Assembly: GCA_032158295.1 (NCBI GenBank)
Contig: CM063261.1
Coordinates: 1,922,001 to 1,986,000 of the forward strand
Direction of reading: 5' to 3'
Length of the DNA: 64,000 nucleotides
Source of the DNA: Pycnopodia helianthoides
Taxonomy: Eukaryota > Echinodermata > Asteroidea > Forcipulatida > Asteriidae
Under the pieces are notes generated by a model. That model saw only the letters and a list, made by a program, of their open reading frames with translations. It made no database searches and was not told the DNA's origin. Below, in pieces: positions 1 through 12,900 of this stretch. The position numbers and the translations under genes were made by a program. The first letter of the stretch is position 1. Each line of letters begins with the position of its first letter.

Positions 1-1836
1 ATTAGTTTTTGTGTAAGGAAACACTTTTTTGACCAAATTAATCAACAGGAAATGCTCAGTCAGTCAGACTTGCTTACTGTTTTTTCCAGCAAAAATAAAT
101 TTGTCTCATTAATTGTTAAGCCCTCTCACCAATTAAGCATCAAAGTAAGCTTGCATTGTTCATAAATTTACAAAACACACACTTCAAAAAAAGTTTTTTT
201 TAATTCGTGTGGAAATCTTCCGTCTTGTTTGAGTGCTTATATTTAAGACTAAATGCCTTATAGCAGTTTAATGCTTTGTTGTGATTTGCGCAAATTATGC
301 TTATCAATATCGCCCAGCTGAACAATTTAAGTAAGAGTAGGGTAGAAAATAATTGTCCGTATAATTACAGCATTCACATGCTGTACCAAAACCATCTTAA
401 TGCTAAATTAATCCTCCAGCATATATTTTGACTGTTTTGATAATTGATTGTTTAATTGTTCCAATAATCACCTAAACTATGTCTTTCGGCACGAACAGTA
501 CTCTTACAAAATTTCCTCAAATTCTATTACTTCTGTTTACAAATTTTACATTGAAAAATTCGAGAAAATTTTTAAAATTATTTTCCACAATTCTGCAACA
601 TGATAAATTCATTTTTTGTTTGTTTTTACAAGTGTTTGGTTGGATTTGTTGGAATTCAAAACAAATTGTGTTTTTAAAAAAGGGGGGGGGTGTTACTTTT
701 TTGTACAAAGACTCTACACGCTCAGAGGCTTAATGTCATAAAGCAAGAATTATTGCTAACCAAAATCTGGCAGAGGACCAGCCGCCACAATGTACATTAC
801 ATGGCATTCTGGCTGGTTACCTGCTTCTGCTTACCAAAGATCTGAATGATTAGCAGCTTTATGAAATTTAACCCAGGTATTGTAAACAATGCATAAAATT
901 TTACAAGCTTGCTAATTCTATTGAATTCAGTTGAGGAAACTTTTTTGCTTTTTTTTGGGTGCCATATATACACACATTGACTCATTATTGTGCACTTAAC
1001 TTTGTAGAAAAAATGTGATGAAAACTTACTCTCCGCACTGAATCAAACATTTTTTCCTTAAATAATCTACAAATCTTATTAATTACTTAGCCCGTTTACC
1101 TCATGGCTCATTTACACATAGATCTACAAGTTTAAAAACACATTTTAAATCTTTTAGGATTCAAGAAATTTTGAGTGTTGGCAGAGGACAGTAAATCAGT
1201 AAAAGGAAATACAAATAGTTCAATGATAGAAAGAATGACTAATTACGTCAAGCGACATAACTTATCATGACAGTACACAAATTCCAAGTTCTAGTTTTAG
1301 CGTCCGCAATATTTTTGACCTCGACAGGGCAATTGGTGCTCGATATGGGGCAGAGGGTACCCCCCCACCTATTGTGTCTTCATTGTGTGCTTGGAATCTC
1401 AGGAATTCTTTTGAGGATTTTTTTTTTTTTTGGGGGGGGGGAGTTCTATACAAGAGGAAAATAGTGTATTATAGTATGGGAACATTGGGGGGGGGGGAAC
1501 CCTCTGCTCCATATCGGGCAGGCTATACAATGGGGCATATGTGAACCAAATTCACGTGATGCAAAAACCAAGTACATGAACTGTTGTTTGCATGTTGTTA
1601 TCATTATTTTGATGTATTTTGTCATTGATGCTCCAAAACAACAGACAGGCAGTTAAAACGAGATGAAACTATAATTGAGATGCAAGAAAATTCTCTGTCG
1701 AATGCGCCCTCAGGCGGTAAAAAATATGGTCAATTGAACATGGGTCCACTCCAACCTGATCTGTCCTGTGTGCAAAAACCATCAAAGTTCGGGCCTTCTG
1801 GCCATCTTGTCTTTCATCCAATCAACTTAATGTTGA

Positions 1837-1954
1837 GGCCGTGTCCGTATTTAGGTTTTTGGCAGTTACTATAGCCGGATTGCTAAAAGTCCTATTCTAC
1901 AGCAATGTCGCTACACCATAGCCGTAGCCGAAGTCGCTTGTATCGGACACGGCC
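1837..1954. mobile_element. Small inverted-repeat element (GGCCGTGTCCG type)
   Basis: Starts GGCCGTGTCCGTAT and ends ATCGGACACGGCC, so the ends are inverted repeats of about 12 bases, with a CATAGCCGTAGCC inner part. No open frame. Related copies at 15040-15170 and 42508-42637 share the TATGGCT/AGCCGTAGC inner block and a CGGACACGGCC or CGGATACGGCC end. A non-autonomous DNA transposon (MITE) is the likely class. Confidence 0.6.
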
Positions 1955-2124
1955 TGAGTCTGGTTCCTTTTTAAAGAAAATCGCTGATGATTTGTCATTA
2001 TTGTTGACACAGGAAACCCGACTACAATGTGATTTTTTTTTAAAGCTACAGCCATATGTAAGAAGTCCACGTTTAAAAACCCCACATCTTAGGAAGAATT
2101 GGGCATGTCACGCCGGTGTATCCA

Positions 2125-2305
2125 GGGCCCAATTTCATAGAGCTGCTTAACAATTGTCTGCTTAGCAGAAATGAGCAGGATACCAGTCACAAATTATACA
2201 TGTAACATGGTATTTTGGCTGGTAACCTTATTCTGGTTTTGTTTTGCATAATTTTGTTGTGCTTAGCTACTTTTTGTGCTTAAGCAGCTCTATGAAATTG
2301 GGCCC
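2125..2305. mobile_element. 181-bp palindromic element, GGGCCCAATTTCATAG family
   Basis: Left end GGGCCCAATTTCATAGAGCT and right end AGCTCTATGAAATTGGGCCC are perfect inverted repeats of at least 20 bases, continuing as CTGCTTAA/TTAAGCAG. The inside has AGCAGGATACCAGTCAC and GGTATTTTGGCTGGTAACC, found in every copy. This is the best preserved member of the most common repeat family in the window. No coding capacity, so MITE-like. Confidence 0.85.
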
Positions 2306-3056
2306 AGGTCCTTGTTCCGGTTCTTGCTGCCAGAACTTCAGTTCCTGAGGCTTCCGACCCCACAGTTCACCATCGCAAAACATTCTCGATTACACAACAA
2401 GAACAATAAATAAATAACAACAATAACAACTTGAATGAGAAACAGGCCTGCATGAATAAAAGACAAAAATATGAAATAAATGCATAGTATTCACTACTTT
2501 CTTTAAAAAGTTGTATCAATAACCAACTTTAAAAAAAACCCATAAATATCACCTAGAAGCCATCAGTAAGGCTCTGTGAATGTGGCAACACATAACCTCC
2601 ATTAGAAACAAAAAAATATCCTTAGAAAAACACATTATGCAAATCAATCAATCATGTGGTGCGGGTTATCCGACCAATCACAGATGCTCTTTTATAAGTC
2701 ATGGAAAAGGTTACACCTAATCCGGAACACTTATCTAATAAATAGTTTAAAAAACCAACAAAAAAAAACACTAATATTTATTTCTATTTTACACAGTACT
2801 GAATTCCGAGAAGTGCAGTTGATCCATTTTTAGTTAACTCATCATGTGGCAGTCAATTATGTACAACATACTTTCTATTTTACATAAACATTAAAAAAAA
2901 CAATAACAATTTTTTGGCTTTATTGTTAATTTTGGGATGCTGAAAACATTTGAGCCAATACCTTTGAACTTGTCTAACCATTAAATTGACGGTAATAGTG
3001 AATACAAAAAAGTACCTTTTTAAAAATAAAGTTAAACATGGCGTGGCAGTTACACT

Positions 3057-3871
3057 TTATTTAAAAGTTTAGTGCTTGCTCCCAAACACAAGAATATTTC
3101 ATTATGCAGAGCAGGGCTTCCGGTCTGGCGCCCTCTCAAGTTGAGCATTAACATGCGCATAACTGAATTAGTAGTCTGGCGCTCTGTCTGGATGACATCA
3201 ATGTTCCACTTCCAGATGACGAACCTAAAAACTGCCGTTTAACTATTTCACTTTTTAATAAAATCTCAGCGTAAGCGTGAAACTCTCCCACCAGTATTTT
3301 ATTCCTGCTACACGGCGAGAGGGTCGCAAGAGCATTTGACAAATTACTCCTAACCCTTTACGGAATAAATCCACTGTTACAGGCATTAAAATCCGTGTGT
3401 ACTCTTGTTACAGTTCACAAGCACTCATGTTAAAATTCATGAGTTACTCTTGTTACAATTCAAGAGTACTCTCGTTACAATCCAAGAGTACACTTGTTAC
3501 AATTCATAGCTAGTCGCGTTAGATTGACCCCGGGTTTCATGATTTCCGTGACCTGTTTCGGTCGAATTTGTCATTGAGAACAGCAAACCTCAACAGATCT
3601 AGTGACACAAAACCCCTTGGGAAAACCAAGGTTGTGATTCCTGCGGTCGGCCAATGTAACGCGAGTCACCATGGGCTCGCTACAGAATCCTACAGCTTGG
3701 TAGGTAGGCCACATCCTAAACTTGTGGACTGAGTTTGTACGACTGGCCCACAGCTGTTACCAATGCGGCTCGACCATGCCGTAATCGAGTCTCACGCCCA
3801 ATCTTTCTGGTTGAATGGATTTGAGGCAAAGGGTTAGGGTTGATGCATTGGATCCAAGACATGGTAGAAGG
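3057..3871 (-). other. DLG5: Probable 3' UTR of DLG5
   Basis: Sequence after the stop with no further open frame. Minus-strand AATAAA signals occur at 3298-3303 and 3057-3062; either could serve as the poly(A) signal. A short tandem repeat of about 27 bases lies inside (3395-3511). The end of the transcript cannot be fixed from sequence alone. Confidence 0.4.
3395..3511. repeat. Short tandem repeat, about 27-bp unit, 4 copies
   Basis: The unit contains TTGTTACAATTCAAGAGTAC with small changes in each copy. In the probable DLG5 3' UTR. Confidence 0.7.
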
Positions 3872-3978
3872 TTAGAGCACGGCGATGGACTGAACCCAGA
3901 CCGTCTTACGTTGCTCCTTATCAACCGTCTTCTTGATTTTTGTGCAAACACTTGCAAGATTTCCTCCAGCAACGATGT
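3872..3978 (-). CDS. DLG5: DLG5 terminal coding exon with stop
   Basis: A 107-base coding part, acceptor TTCCTTGTAG at 3979. It encodes DIVAGGNLASVCTKIKKTV, then DKEQRKTVWVQSIAVL and TAA at 3872-3874. It matches the vertebrate end (G-G-A-L-S-S-I-C-T-Q-I and K-V-L-W-I-P-A). It does not end in a PDZ-binding motif of the usual S/T-x-V type. Confidence 0.95.
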
Positions 3979-6900
3979 CTACAAGGAAACAAAAGTAAGG
4001 AAAACAAAATTACTTGCAAAACTTAAAATTATGATGTAAAACGTCACCTCCAATGGTGTGAACAAAGACTGGTAACTACTGAAAAATTGTTCACCATGGG
4101 GGGCGAATGCAATGATCTTGGCCCATTTCATACAGCTGCTTAAGCAGAAAATACTGCTAGGCCAAAAATAAGCAGGATACCAATCACAGATGGTACATGT
4201 GATATTGTGTTTTGGCTGGTGACCTTATTCTGCTAAGCTTGTTTCAGCTTTGAGCAGAAAGGACTTATAAGACCTAGAAAGACCAAGTCAGCCCAAAGTA
4301 GAAAGGACTTATACCCCCATTGTGCATGTATGTCTTTTAAGTCCTTTCTACATTGAGCAGACTTGGTCTTTCTAGGTCTTATAGGTCCTTTCTGCCACGC
4401 ACCAACAATTTTTGCTTAAGAAGCTCTATATAATTGGGCCCTATGAGCAAGTATCTCTTTGAGTTTTTCCTCTTACCTGAGAAGAGCGGTCGGTATTCTT
4501 GCTCCAGCTTCTGGGCTTGTTCAAACAGCTCCTTGGCAAGTCTGTTGGTGACCCTCTCTGGGATGTAGTGAGGATCCTTCTGCTCTCTGCAACAAGATGG
4601 AGATCGACACAATAAAATATTAATTTTGATAAACGAGAGCTGTGGAAAGAAGTCTGCGGGCTACTATAAAGATATAAGTTAACACTGAAATTCTTAACAG
4701 CTTTGCGAAAATCTCTTCTGAATTGATTACTTACTTGATCTGCTTTGCTGATTTGAAGCGGATGAATATAACGATTGGATAAAGCTGCAGAATCTGCAAT
4801 CGCTCGCTGACATACGGGGATACTCCGTCCAGTACACAATGACAACCCTACGAAGAACCAAAGATTCAAACACTTAAATAAACTGCAAATCATAAGCTCA
4901 GACTCATCGTGATTACGTTTTGGCACTCGTGACCAGAAATTTATATCCGGCGTAAAAGTTCACCGACAATTTGTCTGCGTGCTCCGCAAAAAAAATAATT
5001 TCTGAACAGAAAAAACCCTTTCACTACGAAAAACCGCTTCACAGCTTGGTCTTAGGCCGAACCGCTTGTAGCGTTACCTTTTTAGTGATTTCTTTGACTG
5101 AGGCAGACTGGATGCATTCAAAGTGGCTGTCTCGACGCTGGTAATCCACGTAGACATTATCGTCAAGATCCTTCTGCATGATTTCTGAGGACGTCCGAAC
5201 CGTTTCTAGAAGAAGAGGGCAAACAGCATCAACATTTGTAACCATCATGCAAATGAAGGCAAAGTAGTCTGTTTAAAGTCGATACAATGAACGGAAATAG
5301 AGAACGACCTACTTAAAAAACAACAAACACAACTTTACTATAAGAAAACATGATACGGGGACTACTTAAAGTAAAAGAAGAGCATCTTACTTGGTAGGCA
5401 TCTGTTGTATTTGTCGGTGACTCGTCCACAATCTTAGCAGCTACTCGATCAGCGAGTGGCCCGAGTAGAACCACCGGCCGCTTGATGTGAACTGGTGAGT
5501 AACAAATAAGTTCTCATTTGTAATGATTTCCACACACACACCAATGAGATTGGAAAACTAAAATTTGGTACAGTGATGAAATAGTCTACAAAATAGTATT
5601 CCTGAATTCTGATGAAGACTGGAGCAGGCTAGTCGAAACTTTGAAAAGCCCAATCTGGTTCTTGTAAGAACCATATTTATTAACGGTTCTTGTAAAGAAA
5701 CCCTTGCTAGGGTTGAAATTCGAGGCTATTGCTACTTTTTGCATTTACATCACAGGTGATTTTGATTGGTCTGTTTCCATCGAGTATTTCTTTTTTCATG
5801 AATTTAATTTCGTACAAAATCACAAGTTGAAACGTAACAACCAAAGGTTAATGAGTTCGGAGGATGGGAAAGAAATATTTAAGCAATCCGTTTCACAAAC
5901 ATTACTTACAGTCAAGAGGCTCAACTCGTAGGTACGTTGGCATGACGGCCTCTGTCAATTAATAAACAAGAAGGAACATTTACAGTGGACAAATTTGCAG
6001 ACAATTTGTCGAAAATTTTCAAATTTATAGAAACTATTCAAAATATTTAACCAATATAATTCAGTATCTTTGTTTCCTTTTCTCTTTATCTTGGAATCAC
6101 CTTAAAGCAAAATAATTCACAGATTTCTCTTCACAACCATCGAACAAGGTACAGAAATCTTTCAAATTTGCAGCAAGTTTTAAAAAGATATACAGATTTT
6201 ATATGTTGTTGTAGTGACCCTTCCAAATCCAGTAGCAGTTTGCTATCCAAGCCGCTCTCGTTGGCATTAAAAGCTGAGAATATTTCTATTCCCCCCCTGG
6301 ACAGGATGCCAGTCCATCGCAGGTTACTCCCCAGCTCTCACTGGCACCCATTTGTACTCCTGGGTGGAGAGAAGCAATTATGATAAAGTGCCTTGCTCAA
6401 GGACACAAGTGTCGCAACTGACCAGGCCTCGAGTCCATCGCCCAAGACCGCTCAGCCACTACACCCGACAGTGGCACAACTATCCGTGCACTGCGTAGAT
6501 GCATTCTCTTACGTGACATCATATTACAGGCTGGCAAGTGGGTGATATGGAATGGTCAGACAGTAGGAGGGTTGTAACGACCAGTGCCGTACAAGAATCG
6601 ACTACAGCAAACCGTCAACCTTACCTTCTTGGATAGGAACATCGGTCACAGATCCCTCGCTGTGTTCTTTGCTGTCCGAGTTGTTGCGTTGGTGCTTCTT
6701 GCGGCGGAAGAGACTCCGTCGAGCGGGGACGGCGTTCCGCCTTGAGGAGGCGCTGCGGAGCTCCTCCTCCTGCAGGCCTTGGGAGATGCTGCGCTTACGG
6801 GCTTGGTCCTTCTGAAGCCTGGGAGAGGATGTTACAATAAATAAGTCACAACCAAAATTATAGTCAATGTGTTTACATGCTGAAAAATGTGCTTAGTTTT

Positions 6901-9900
6901 TCACTATCATCTCCCGACTCAGACAACGGATTAAGCCAAAATTTTCACAGGTTTGTTTTTTTATGTATAGTTGAAAACAAAACATGAACACTGTCTGCGA
7001 CTATTATGTCAACTCTACCGATCCAGCATAATACCTTTAACACCTTAAAACTTGTTCCTGGTTTGATTGGCAGCATATTGCACCACAGCACCTTGTAAAC
7101 CATTACATGATGCTATGTAAAGGAATAGGTCTAATACTTCAAAAAGTAGCTCCACAATACCTTGCAGGAAAATACTGAATGTTGAAGCGCCTTGAGCGTC
7201 ACTATTATTATTATTATTATTATTATTATTGAACTTACAGGGTCTTGCTGGGGATCTGTCCACACGTGGTCTTCTTCCCAGACGGGTCCAACAGCCACGC
7301 AGTCCAGACGCCGATCAAGCCGTTATACATGGTGTCGTCCACGTACAGTATATCGTCCTTCTTGAAGCTCAGCTGGTCCTCTGTCTCCGACTGGTAATCC
7401 ACCATGGCACGGATGTATAGGGAATCACCGTGCTGATCCTGTACCTTGTTGAATTCTGTTACCATGACATCATAAGAATATTTGTTTCACTTTTGACTAT
7501 TACAATGAACTGTCTTTATTGAGGGGTGACTTTCACAGAATAAAAAAATAAAAAATAAATAATGAATAAAACATAGAAACAAAAGACATTGAGAGGCTTA
7601 AAGACAAATTGGTTTATTTTCATTTTTTTACCGGTAATTCTGAGCATGTGACCACTTTCAAGAACAACAAATTTACCAAGTAAGTCTGCTGCCACCAAGT
7701 GTCTCCCTTCTCAGCTAAACTATCTAGGCCCAATTGCAAAGAGCTGTTTAAGCAAAAAGAATCTGCTAAGCACAAAACAAACTTGCTTACCACTAAAAGG
7801 TCACGAGCAAAATTGTTATATCACATGTATCATTTGTGAGCGGTTTCCTACATTTTCTGCTGAAGTAGCTCTATGAAATTGCGCCCTGGGTCCAATTTCA
7901 TAAAACTGTGAAGCACCAAAAAATTGCTTAGCACATAAAAAAAATTGCTTAGCAAAAACCAGTTACCAGCCAAAATACCACGTAAAGTTTACTTTTCGTG
8001 ACTGGTTCCCTGCACCATTTTCTGCTTAGCAGCTTTATGATGTAGGGAAACAGGTTGTGACGGTACTTACTTCCTATGTTGTATTGTGCCAGGATGGTGA
8101 CTTTTTCAGTTGGTTTCTGTAACTCAGTAGCTGCTTGTTCTGCTGTTGCACACCGCAAGTCAACACCATTAAACTGTGGGTTACAAAGTACAGTCATTCA
8201 TCAAAAAGAATAAGAGTAATAATAATAACGACATAGAGTGTTTTACAATGGAATCTCAAGGCTGTTCTGATGGAATGCATTACAATGAGGTAGCTGAACT
8301 GATGAATACCATTTTTGGGAGTAAGTCTCATCATAGTTTGAAAGCATCTAATACATTAAACAAACTTTTCTTTGAGGATACAGGGTGAGAAATTAAAAAA
8401 AAATACAGTATTAATCAAAGTTAATTTTCTCACAAGATCAAAAGACACAAAATCTATACCTCTAGAATCTGGTCGCCAACTTGTAGGCCGTTGGGTTTGG
8501 CGGCCACTCCATCAGGCTGGACCTCGTAGACGAAAATCCCCACGGCGTTCCCGCCGAAGACTCCCACGCCGAGGCTGTTACCACTCTTCTCTAGGAACAC
8601 AAAGCGAGGCTCGCTGGGCGACGGCAGATTATCATCCTTGGGGGCGCTTAATGAAAACAATTTTTAAAAAGAAAGCAATTTAGCGGACTTGTTCTTGTTG
8701 AAGTTGAAATATTCCATTCACAAGGAAAGAGTAATTTTCTCCAGTGGACTGAAAACTTTTTGGAATTGTAAAAATGACATGAATTGTAAACCGTAATGTT
8801 AAAAGTTTGTTGTGTCGCCCAGCCTTACTCACCTGTAGATTCGGCTAGCCCTCGGTGTCGGGGGAGTCATTGTTCCCGTATCTGAGCAGACCTCCGATTG
8901 AGGACGGCTTGGCAAGGGGGAGTTGTTTCCTGGTGTGGAGGTTGGGGTGACGTCCTCGCTGTCACAAACAGAATTACGCTGCATTTCTGTGGAAAGAAAA
9001 TCCCGATAAAATAATAAAAGCGATATTTGAATGAATTTTTGACTTTATTACAAGAAAACCTCTTGGGACCAAATAATAAATGTTTTCTTTCTGATTGTCG
9101 TTCATTTACTTCTTGGAGTTACATAATTATCAAAGGTCTGGTGGCCAAGTCATTTCAATCATCAGCCAGGACATAATAGTCCTTATGCAAGCCACTTAAA
9201 TTTTTTTCTGCTTAATCAGCTCTATAAAATTGGGCCCCTGATCATTTCCAATAACATTAATGAGATTGTGTTTGTGGGAGACTTACTTCGAATGTTATAC
9301 ATGACCTTCATGCTGATGCTATTACCCCCTTGGCTCAGGATGATGGCCGCCTGGTCGTACGTTGCTTGCCGTAGATTCAGTCCATTAAACTAAAACAATG
9401 AAAAAACACAAGAACAACAGAATTTTAGACCGCCATTTCTTTTTTCTATCATCGTTAAAAGGAATATACATGAAAAATTCTCAGTACGTGCTCGATCCAT
9501 TGATAGTCATGCGCTACACACTATGTATGCGCGTCTGAAAAGATAAGCCAATGAGCTACCTTCTTTTGGCGTCTAGTCGAGGGCATCCTACTCAAATGAC
9601 CTCATATGCATACAAGGTCTATTTTACTTTTTGGGTGTATTTCTCTTGAACCCTGAAGACAGGAATGAAGAGGATGTTTAGGCACTGACGCACGAAACAC
9701 TCACCTCCAATATCTGATCTCCGTACTGTAACTCGGCCCTCGCTGCTAGACTGCCCGGGGTGACCGTGTGAACGAAGATGCCGCCTCCGTTACCTCTGAT
9801 AATCCTTATACCGAGTGGCTCCGTGCTCTTCTCAATCTCGATGATGCGGGTCATGGAGCTATACACACAAAAATTATAATAATTGTAAAACTAATTTGTC

Positions 9901-12900
9901 TTCTTTGAAAATCCTCATTCTCTTAGTTCTCTGGAGTTTCTGTTACAATAGTACACTGTAGGATTTGAAAACAAGTTTCACAGGACTCTGAAAGTACTGA
10001 GTATACAGTGCTTTACACACAGCAGTATATGGGTAAAACCAAATCGTAGAAAGTTGCTGAGCATAATTCCCTGCTTAAGCAGCTCTATGAAATTGGGCCC
10101 GGATCTCTTTTGAAAAGGTGGTGGCTCCGAGAAGAGCAATCCCACATCGGTGTAGGCCTTAAACTTAATGACTTACCCTTCGCACTCTCTTGTCACGCTG
10201 ACTCCCGGCTCTGAGAAGGAACTGACGGACCCTCTGCCGGAGGAGCTGACCGAGAAAGTGCTGTGCAGACTGAGGGAGATGGGGCTGTCCCTTCCTCCAG
10301 AGCTGGACAGAGAGACGGATCCTAGAGAGAGATACAAACAGAAACAGGTGCTGGATCTTCAAATCATATTCAGAAAGAAGTGACAGAAAAAATTAATTCT
10401 TGTAGAAATTTGTTGACATATTTGAGGCTAAATGCATATTTATCATTATCTCTGCCTAGTTCCCTGTGTGCAACAGCAATCCTAGATACTGATTCTCACT
10501 TTCAGAATGGGATCAGACTAGTTTCCCATCCAGCCTCAGTTTGGTTATACACTCATTAGAATGGGAGTAAACAGAATGGTCGAAGGGCTCAATCTCACCT
10601 TTCTCGACGGATCCTGTCGACAAGCAAGGTCCCGGGCTGAGGTGATAAATCGGCGTCATCCAAATCCTCTTCTCCCTCTTCTTAGGAAATGTGTCGTACC
10701 CTTCCTGGGTGTTGTTGTGATAGCCCGAACGGGGTGGGGGATCAAAATCAAAGCTTTGGTTGGAGTTCCTCCGGCTGTCATTCTGGAAGCTCCTCGGGGT
10801 GGCTGGGAGCGAGGCCCGGGACGGGGAACGCTCTTCGTCCTGGGTCGACGAGGAGGAGATCGAATGATTCGATGAAGCGTACGGAGGCATGTAGATTGGA
10901 GGATGAGCCGGGCGGCCCGGCCGGTTGGAATTGTTCAGCGCCTGACTGTGAACTTTGAAGCACGGGACCGAGTTCTGGAGGCGGACGACGTGGGTCACGG
11001 CCGGCTGCGAGCGAAACTCAAACTGTTGCGACATCGAGGATGGGGGATTCTCCCACGGTCTGACCCCAGCGCTGTGGGGTGGCGGTGTTATGGGCGAGTA
11101 GGAGGCAAGTTCTAGCTGAGTGGGACGCTGGACACGCCCGCGTATTGCACTTTTGGATTCCGGGGTATGGTGCTGGGCATGGGCGATCGACGGGCTTGAG
11201 ATGGGTCTGAACTGCGTGGAGACTTGGGCAGTCTGCGCACTCACGACGGTATAGTCCACGCTGGTGTCGGGCAGGGACCCGGCCGCGTAATGCATCCCGG
11301 AGGAGTGGGTGTCCCGGTTATTGTTCTTATTAGCGCCGTCGTTGAAATCGCGGTTGGGTGACGACGCCCTGTGAGTTTGACTCGAGAGCTTCTGCACTGA
11401 TTGTCCATGCGATTGGGGGTTGGTCTCGGGCATCCCTTGGCCCCTGTGGTCAGTAGAGGAAGACGAAGACCTCTTATGCCTCATGGAGGCTTTCAAAGAC
11501 GAGTTGCGACTTGGAGGTTTAGGAGGAACCATCTCGACGTCTCCTTTCCGTTCACTTTGCACATTCTCATAAGAGGGGTTCATCACTGGAATGGTAGTTT
11601 CACGTTTTTGTTTTTTCCTGTTGGCGAGGTAGACCTCAGGAGGGCCTCTGGATTTCGGCCAGGTACTGTTTTCCTTATGTTGTTCTGCGTGCCCACCACC
11701 CCGATAAAACTCCCCCCGTTCTGTGTAAGGGTCCACCCTTGGACTACCATCACGTTCCCTTCGGATAATGTTCATGGCTGGGGAAGTCTTGTACTCCTGA
11801 GGGCCGACCAAAGTTGCTTTTTGTGGTGGAAAGTTCTCCTTCGAGTCTTGCTTTTTGTGGTTGCTGTGTTTTGACGGTGGCGGTGACCTGTAAGGATTTT
11901 CTTTGGTATTGTGTGGATTGTGGGGGGAGCCATGACCCTCATGGTCTCTCATTTCGTAGGAACTCGGTCTTTTGTTATCCCGGAAGCTCTCACGGCTGCT
12001 GTGCGAGGCATGGTGACTGGAATGCCTTCCTGACGACTCCCTCGAGCTCTGCCGGGAGTGGGAGGACCCCGCAAAGGATCCTTCCCGCGAGTGTCTGACA
12101 CTGTCGCGGGAGTCCTCGGTATGGGGGTTAAAGTCTTGTGAGTTCTGGCGAGAATGCTCCTGGGGTGGGTACGCCCAGGTTTTTTCATGATTGCACTGTT
12201 GCTGGTGGACCTGTCCGTTGTCCCAACTGTTGAGGACCTCAGGTCTGCGACCAGGTTCACTGTTGGCATGAGCCCTTTTATTAGAGTACTGCACGGGTTC
12301 ATTCAGGATCTGCCAGTCAGGAGACGAGGGTAGACTGCCCTGACCCCTTGTGGCGTAGTCCACACTCTGGAAATGTGGATTCTGGATCACCTTATCTTCG
12401 AACGGGATCTGGTCACGCCTCAACGGGGAGGCTGGCGACAACGGGGACGCTGGCGACAGCGGTAGGTTGGTCTCTGTCTGGATGCTGATGTTCCTGGCGC
12501 TCTTGGCTCTCTCTTGCTCCTTCTCCGAGCGATCGCTCAGCTCCGACGGGGAGAGCAACGGCGTCAGACTGGACTTTGAAGAGAGCGTTTCGTGGCTCTT
12601 GAACGACTCCACAGTGGGGCTGGCGTTGGATGGGAGCCCGGTGGAGGAGGACGGGGAGGAGACGCGCATCACGTTGAGAGTGATGGCATCGCCAAACGTG
12701 TCCAACATCTGCTCAACATCCTTAGCCTGTTTGTTGACAACTGATTCACCATTGATCTACAATAAAAAAAACAAGCGACAGAAAAATTAAGACATATTCA
12801 ACTTACATAATTAATAAAATAATAATAATACACAGTTCTTATACAGGGCTTTATCACATCCAAGGGCATCTCATTATCTTTTCTACAAGGTGTGCAGAAC

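Larger units (their letters stand above)
1..3056. other. DNA downstream of DLG5, AT-rich, no gene recognised
   Basis: Short open frames only, none with recognisable protein features. Contains a G-tract region at 1420-1500 (two runs of G), a 118-bp inverted-repeat element at 1837-1954, a 181-bp palindromic element at 2125-2305, and an older degraded copy of the latter near 753-876. Confidence 0.6.

Noticed and set aside
10513..10598. Continuation of the linker frame to the stop at 10513
   Set aside because: A good donor (AAAG|GTGAGA) precedes it and joins in phase to an exon that resembles the vertebrate protein; retention would give a truncated product.
10561..12098. Several plus-strand open frames of 90-157 codons
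   Set aside because: All lie opposite the DLG5 linker exon, whose base composition keeps antisense frames open; none has family features.
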